NCBI GenBank assembly: GCA_027924585.1
Contig: BSBM01000964.1
Location: 3,645,001 to 3,709,000 of the forward strand
Direction: 5' to 3'
Source: Larix kaempferi
Taxonomy: Eukaryota; Streptophyta; Pinopsida; Pinales; Pinaceae
Length of the DNA: 64,000 nucleotides
The position numbers and the translations under genes were made by a program. The notes beneath the pieces are model-generated. The model searched no databases. It was not told the DNA's origin and was given only the letters and a program-made list of their open reading frames with translations. Position 1 is the first letter of the stretch; each line of letters opens with the position of its first letter. Positions 58,601 through 64,000 of the stretch are shown in pieces.

Positions 58601-59913
58601 AGACTCCTTAAATATGAAAATACCGTCGAGCATGCTTTAGTTCTTTGTCGAGCTCGTTAAAAAACGAAAAAGGAAAGGGAAGGGCAGAATGTTAAAATAT
58701 CTTTCAATATGATGGCAGCAAGTCAACTATCTCCTTGAACAAAGCACATGTTTTGAGTCTATCAAACAAGTTGGGTTCTAGCGTTGGCCTTAGGGGAAAC
58801 TTCATCTTAGAGTTCTTACTCCTCCGTTTGGTTAGTCTTCCAATCATATGGAGAATCTGTTAATGTCTCCTACATTGCAGACTTGCATCGTGGTCCCTTT
58901 GTGTTCAAAGCTGCCTAAGTCACTCTTGTGTCATGCTCACTGTTCAAGGATATAACCTGTGTCGGCCATTCTACAGTTTCCTTGACCTCATGTGTCGGCC
59001 ATTCCTTGGTGTCAGTATGTTTCATCATGTGTTTAGTCCTACTCCAAATCAGCTCATACCTGTTGAGTGTCCCTCGTGTTGGATGATGGAGGATGCATTA
59101 AGGCCTCCCTTCCAATGGACTTCTTCGAATCGACTTCAACTCATTGTGCTCTAGGAATGAAGTTCAGAGTTTCGGTTAGTACCTTGGGGATTGCAGTCAT
59201 TAGTGGCAGTTTCCCTCGCTATTGGATAGATGGGAATACATCAATGTCTCCTATCTGATGGATTCTTCAAGTGTTCGACGGCAAGACCATCTATTCGCAC
59301 TTGCTTGAATGTACTAGGTACCTTGGGTTCCATTTTCATTATTGGTGGACACCCTCGTGTTTGTTAAACGGTATACGTCAATGACCGGTAATCAAACGAT
59401 ACCTCCCATGTTCGACATCAACTCATTTATTCGCATGGATAGATTTGTACCTTGGATTGTTTTTGGATGAAGACCTTGGGATCCTCGATAGCATCACCTC
59501 ATTTATGTTATCGCCTAAGTTGCGCAAGACTGAGCCACACTCTTTTTTGGCTCTTGATGAGACATAGATCCAGCTTGTTCTCTATGGCTATGTTCTCCAG
59601 TTTTGGCATAGATCCACCTTGTATTTATGTGGCTATGTTTACACTTATGTTCTTCATGTATCCACGCTTGTATTCTAGTGGCCATGATATATGCATCAGT
59701 ATTTTGGATCATTATTGTATCCTCTTGGAGATCATGTTCCACCATTTGAACATGGACAGTTACCCAATGGATAAGTTTGTCTGACGTTGTCTTTGCTTTC
59801 AGGTATTTCATTTGAGCCTATGATTCTTGGTTTCTCCGTTCCTCCACGATTCAACTATTTTTTATTTATAATGTATTTCGGCCATCGTTTCCCGTACTCC
59901 CTCTGACCTCATA

Positions 59914-59927
59914 CATTAGGGGGCATC
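59914..59927 (+). promoter_or_regulatory. Polypurine tract before LTR C2
   Basis: ACATTAGGGGGCATC lies directly before TGTTATAGC, the usual form of a plus-strand primer ('TTAGGGGGCA'). It shows that LTR C2 is the 3' LTR of unit C1. Confidence 0.75.
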
Positions 59928-60981
59928 TGTTATAGCTTGAAATGACACCTCTCCGTCAGTGACGACACATGTTTCCCTTGGTCCCATGACGACACTTCTT
60001 GAGATCAAGTTCAGTCACACAACAGGACATTTGTGGATGGAGGAGTCATTTGGGACACTAAAAATGGTTGAAATTACCTCATTCTTGACCCATTTGATGT
60101 ATATGACCCTTAGGAACATTTTTCCAGACCAAACCATCTCCTCAAAATGAGCAGAAAAGCCTGTTTTTGGCCATTTTTCAACATGAGCGTGACTCCACTC
60201 TTATAATAGTAGCGTGTGTACACGACTTTGTCTCATTTAAAGTAGCGCCCATTTCCATGTGTACGCGACTTTGTATACTGTAGAGTAGAGTACACACCTG
60301 TTTTGGTAAAAATCTCAAAATTCGAGTAAGTTAAGTTGGTTGGGAAACCTCTTGAGTGGTTATAACTTCTTTTCCTCTTCCTCATTGACTATATAAGGAG
60401 TGTAGAAGGGTCATGTGAAAGGACGAAGCCCAATTACAAAGTTATGCTGGAGGAATGGAGACCCTCATCCCCCTCTCTTGTGCTTCAGTTTTGGTAAACC
60501 CTAGTACAATTGCTTATAGGCTCGGATCCTTGGATAACGAAAGCAGGAGACCTTGAATCTAGGTTTCGTGAAGTCCCAAGCTTGAAAGAAGATATAACTG
60601 TATGTACTTGCTTTCATTCATTAATAAAGATCAGACGTTCTTCTTTTTCCAAATATGACCTATTAATGTGTCTTATATTTGATTATAGTTTGTTTATAAT
60701 ATGATGTTTTCTTCTATTATGAATGTCAATCTTATATATGTAGTCAAATGTGTTTGAGAAAGGTATCGAGTTGTTTTGCAGGTCTGGGCTTTGCGACATT
60801 GAATAGCATTGAAGAGCGAGGGAGGCAAAGCTAGGATCAACCTTCTGAATAAGGTGCCTACATCTCTAAACCCTAATCTCTTCATTTATTTGCTGTACTT
60901 GCAGAATACTTGTAAGTCTATCTTTATCATCGTAAGTTGGTAGTTTCTCCCCTGAACTATAGGTGCATTTTCCCCACAACA
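59928..60981 (+). repeat. LTR C2 (1,054 bp), shared between units C1 and C2
   Basis: Same length as C1, no net indel, a few percent different by eye (5-6 changes in the first 100 bp). TATA box at 60390-60396, AATAAA at 60623. Followed at once by another primer site and leader and not by host DNA, so it also serves as the 5' LTR of the next unit. Confidence 0.88.
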
Positions 60982-60984
60982 TAA

Positions 60985-61002
60985 TGGCGACTCCACTAGG
61001 GA
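60985..61002 (+). promoter_or_regulatory. Primer-binding site, C2
   Basis: TGGCGACTCCACTAGGGA; compare C1 TGGTGACTCCACTGGGGA. The leader hairpins repeat at 61202-61306. Confidence 0.6.
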
Positions 61003-63026
61003 AAGCCTAACTTCTTAGGGGTATCCAAGGTCATTTATTCAGTCTTGTTTGATATTCTTTGTTCATTTTCTTGATTAGGATTAGTTAGTAGGCTATGTTT
61101 GACCCTCCTGGGCTTTTTACATACCCTTCCCAGCCCTTGCAAACCTTTGTAGACCCAGTTTGGGGGTTTTAACCCCATTTTTTAGACTTTTTTTGCTTGT
61201 ACGCTACTGTTTGTACCACACAGTAGCGCCCATACGCTACTTTTCCTTTGCACAGTAGCGCCCATTTTGCTATGAGCGCTAGTTTCCTTCATACATAGTA
61301 GCGCTCAAAATCTGGGTTTGAAATTTTTGAGTTTTTTGGTTTGTGGACCCAAATCTAGGGGTTTCGGCTGCATTTTTGTGGTCCCTAATGACCCTAGGTC
61401 TGTGTTAAACCCCTGTAAGTGGTCTCCCATCCTTGTACTGATCATGTATTCATGATTTGAACCTATTTTTATCAATTTGGGCTTGTTTGGAAAGTTTTGT
61501 GGTTTGTTGACCTAAGTTGGGGGGTTGTAGACCTGTTTGGTGTTTTGTACCCTAATTTGAGTCTGATTGAACTTGCTTGCCCCATTTCCACTGGATTTGA
61601 AACCTCTTGAGTCTTCTTGACCCTGTTTGTATCTATTTGAGTGAAATTTCTCTTTTAGGTTGGTTTCTTATCCTCCCTTATGCTTTTAGTTTTTCTTTTG
61701 TAGTGAAAGCTCAAGTGTTTTGGCTATTGTTCAAGACCTTGTTTGCATTGTTTATGTGCAGACCTGACTTTACCAAACCATACTTCTTCATAGGTCATTT
61801 GCTTCGTTTGGGTCTAAAAGTAGTTTTTGTACTCTTTTCCCAATGGTTGGCATGCTTACATCAATAAGAATTTGAAAGTCATATTTGGTAGCTTTTACTG
61901 TTTCATAAAGAGAACCTGAAAGTTTCTTTGCTTTGCTTTGATAGTAGGTTAGTTTTAGTTTTTGTTTCTTACCTTTGAAAAGCATAAAGAATTTTGATTT
62001 ATCTTCTGAATAGAGTACCTTGCAAGTGGCTTAAAAGATTTTAGAGTGCTTTGCATCAAAAAGAAGTTTTCTTTTGCATACCTAGTTGCTTGAGTAGCTG
62101 CATTCTTAGGTTTTGAGTTTATTTTGTTACATTTAGACTTTATTTTTACCTTTTTTGCATTCGAAAGATTAAAAAATTGCATTTGCATACGCATTCTAGA
62201 TCAGAATTTTAAGACTTGCATTGAAAAGAAAAAGATTTGTTTGGTGGTAAATATTTCATTTTCAGTACTCTATCTCTATTATAACCACTCTCACACACCC
62301 ACTACCCTTTTTGAGTAAGCAAGTAACCTTTAAAATGAACCCTAATAAAATGAACTAGCAACATTTTCTTTTCTAGGTTACACTACACCAACTAGTTTTG
62401 GTTAGGATCTTGGGTTAAAACACCTTAAACCACCCAAGATCACACATTGCGCAAAAATCGTAGTAAGACTATCATAGGTAAACCCACCTCACTCAAAATT
62501 TGCCTGGGATCTATGCAGTAGGTCATTGCGAGATCAGTTTGTGGGAATACTCCTCCTACTTTCTGTTCGAGCATACGCCAGGATCGGATTGCGTATTGGG
62601 GACTCTTTCGAGTTTCGGGCTTAGCTACCCTGCCCACGCTTTTTGATTCGACCGGTGATTGTTCCCCCAGGAATTTTCGGTGTTGTGGTATCCTTAGTAT
62701 AAGACTCTAGGTTCATACACAGGTGACAACAGAGGGTATATCTGCTGTACCTAAGACAGATGTGGGAGGAAATCCCTTGCAGGTCTTTGGGAGGGCGTTT
62801 GGGTGATTCCAGCGCTTGCGCCCTTAGTCATTGTATTGTGGACCCCGGGTAACTATCTTTCTTCCTTCGTTTATATGTTCTAGGCCCTCATCATCCCAGA
62901 CTCTTCTCCAGAAGGAATCTATTTTCCTAGTTTGATTTACCTAGGACCTTTCTTAGTGGTGTGCTATTTGTGCTACATTTTTTTAGTTTGCCTTAGAGAA
63001 CTTCTTGTTCATTTGAGCAAGAAACT
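61003..63026 (+). other. Element C2 leader
   Basis: Collinear with 52770-54793 at an offset of 8,233. Hairpin 1 is perfect here (CGCTACTG/CAGTAGCG). From about 61518 to 62665 it is nearly identical to the C1 copy. Confidence 0.7.
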
Positions 63027-64000
63027 ATGTCTAGCATTCCGGTGAGTGCCAATCAAGGTACCCCTATTCCTGGGGATCTTTGTGTTGTTCCATTCATTGG
63101 AAACATTGGTACTCCCTTAATGGCTACTCTGAATCTTCCTGGATTCACTATTGGGCTGCCGGTTTGGTTGTTTTCCACTCCGAATGCCTTGCATGCTCCT
63201 GACGCTTCTTTTGTGAGCACCTCAAATCAAGAGCATCAGAACCCTGTGCCTCCTTTGCCAATAACATCTTCTCCTCCTCCTTCTACCTCATGTGGTGAAA
63301 GTAGCAATACTAGTAGCCAGCAGTCTAAAAGGAATAGACGGGGGAAGAATAGGAAGAAGATGCCAAAACAAGGGGGTAGCAACCCAGCCTCTGTAAGTCA
63401 TGCTGGGGGCAAGCACCCTACCTATGCAAGTCATGCAGGGGGCACCTACCCAGCCTCTGAAGGTCATGCTGGGAGAAAACTTTTAGTCACTGAAAATCAT
63501 ACTGGAAGTTTGTCTTCAACCACTGTCAATCATGTTGAGGACACGTCATTGATCACTGCTAGTCATATTAATGACAAGTCACCAGTTCCTGTGAGTCATA
63601 CTGGAGACACCAGATCAGCCACTGTAAGTCATGCTGAGGGAGTTGACATTGTCGACAAACCCAACAAACAGAAGCTTAAGTTCCCTTGTAAATTTTCCGA
63701 GGGAGACCACCTTACTTTCTTGTGCCCTATACTTCCAGAAGTGCAAAAAGTGTGGTCCTTAGTTCAAAAGTCTTTTGCTTCTGAGCAACCAGACTTTGTG
63801 AGTCATGCTGGGGGCAAGCTGTCAGCCAATGCTAGTCATGCTGAGAGTACTGACGTTGTAAAGGAGTCTAAACCAATAGGACGGAAACCAAAGTTCCCTT
63901 GTAACCTTTGTATGGGAGATCACCTTACTCACCGATGCCCTGCCATTCCAAAGGCACGAAGAGTGTGGTCCATGTATGAAGGAACCTCTGTTCCTGAGTT
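63027..64000 (+). CDS. Element C2 gag-like protein, partial
   Basis: Second copy of the gag gene, open from ATG 63027 to the window edge, about 1% different from C1 in nucleotide sequence by eye. The 11-residue repeats and both knuckle segments are present; changes include a Ser-to-Tyr at about 63424 and an Ala-to-Val at about 63626. The codon matching the TAG of C1 lies beyond the window. Confidence 0.7.
   Translation, partial: MSSIPVSANQGTPIPGDLCVVPFIGNIGTPLMATLNLPGFTIGLPVWLFSTPNALHAPDASFVSTSNQEHQNPVPPLPITSSPPPSTSCGESSNTSSQQSKRNRRGKNRKKMPKQGGSNPASVSHAGGKHPTYASHAGGTYPASEGHAGRKLLVTENHTGSLSSTTVNHVEDTSLITASHINDKSPVPVSHTGDTRSATVSHAEGVDIVDKPNKQKLKFPCKFSEGDHLTFLCPILPEVQKVWSLVQKSFASEQPDFVSHAGGKLSANASHAESTDVVKESKPIGRKPKFPCNLCMGDHLTHRCPAIPKARRVWSMYEGTSVPE

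Larger units (their letters stand above)
57128..59913 (+). other. Element C 3' part without RT or integrase
   Basis: 2.8 kb with no recognised coding domain in any frame. I looked for the YxDD block, RNase H TDA, the integrase HHCC motif and SDRD without success. It holds the ~52-bp tandem array (57776-58100), a 95-bp duplication (58440-58600) and AT/GC-mixed sequence near 59000-59900 with a repeated GTGTCGGCCATTC (58961 and 58991). Short frames at 57128-57757 look like chance. Confidence 0.55.
51695..64000 (+). mobile_element. Element C: tandem non-autonomous LTR element (partial)
   Basis: LTR C1 (51695-52748), internal C1, LTR C2 (59928-60981), internal C2 running off the window, all + strand with an exact offset of 8,233 bp. 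A polypurine tract precedes LTR C2 and primer sites follow both LTRs. The internal region encodes gag and protease, but no RT, RNase H or integrase motif could be found, so it resembles gag-bearing non-autonomous plant elements. The tRNA-Arg-like primer and the protease wording suggest kinship with TAT/Ogre or Athila groups; this is inference. Confidence 0.8.

Overview
This window looks like plant nuclear DNA made almost entirely of LTR retrotransposons. The gypsy chromovirus polyproteins, the iMet and tRNA-Arg-like primer sites, and a fragment resembling a plant UDP-glycosyltransferase all point that way. The density and nesting suggest a plant with a very large, repeat-rich genome (a gymnosperm is one possibility), but I cannot name a species. 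I see no intact host gene, rRNA, tRNA or CRISPR.

Layout. (1) 1-2.8 kb: no recognisable gene. (2) 2.94-6.01 kb, + strand: a decayed gene with at least one intron, from an uncharacterised conserved family that may be an RNase H/DDE-fold transposase. (3) 6.0-8.08 kb: non-coding, then blocks of GAT/ATC trinucleotide repeat with a higher-order unit. (4) 8.08-8.65 kb and 51.15-51.69 kb: the two halves of one array of ~356-bp units, split by a 42.5-kb insertion. (5) 8,652-51,148: composite element A, a gypsy chromovirus read on the - strand as LTR-internal-LTR-internal-LTR-internal-LTR. It is bounded by one 5-bp target duplication (ATACC), so it is a three-unit tandem that shares its LTRs. LTRs A1 and A2 are ~4.4 kb; A3 is rearranged and A4 lacks ~2.8 kb. 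(6) 31,174-45,027: element B, a young 13.85-kb Tekay/Del-like chromovirus (- strand) nested in the third A unit with target duplication CCCAC. Its 2,717-bp LTRs differ at the only two positions I found. It carries one long gag-pol ORF, interrupted near its 3' end by a frameshift in a C run, and a ~3.8-kb leader holding a glycosyltransferase-like fragment. (7) 51,695-64,000+: element C, + strand, again tandem (LTR-internal-LTR-internal...). It has 1,054-bp LTRs, a tRNA-Arg-type primer site, a gag with 11-residue repeats and two zinc-knuckle sites, and a pepsin-like protease. I see no reverse transcriptase or integrase in it, so it should depend on a helper. It runs off the window.

Order of events inferred: the 356-bp array existed first. 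A inserted into one unit and became a tandem; C inserted into another unit and also became a tandem; B landed in A most recently. The A copies are broken by stops, frameshifts and active-site changes, and B is nearly intact. The main points of interest are the two shared-LTR tandems in one satellite-like array, the captured gene fragment in B, and the unassigned transposase-like gene at the left.
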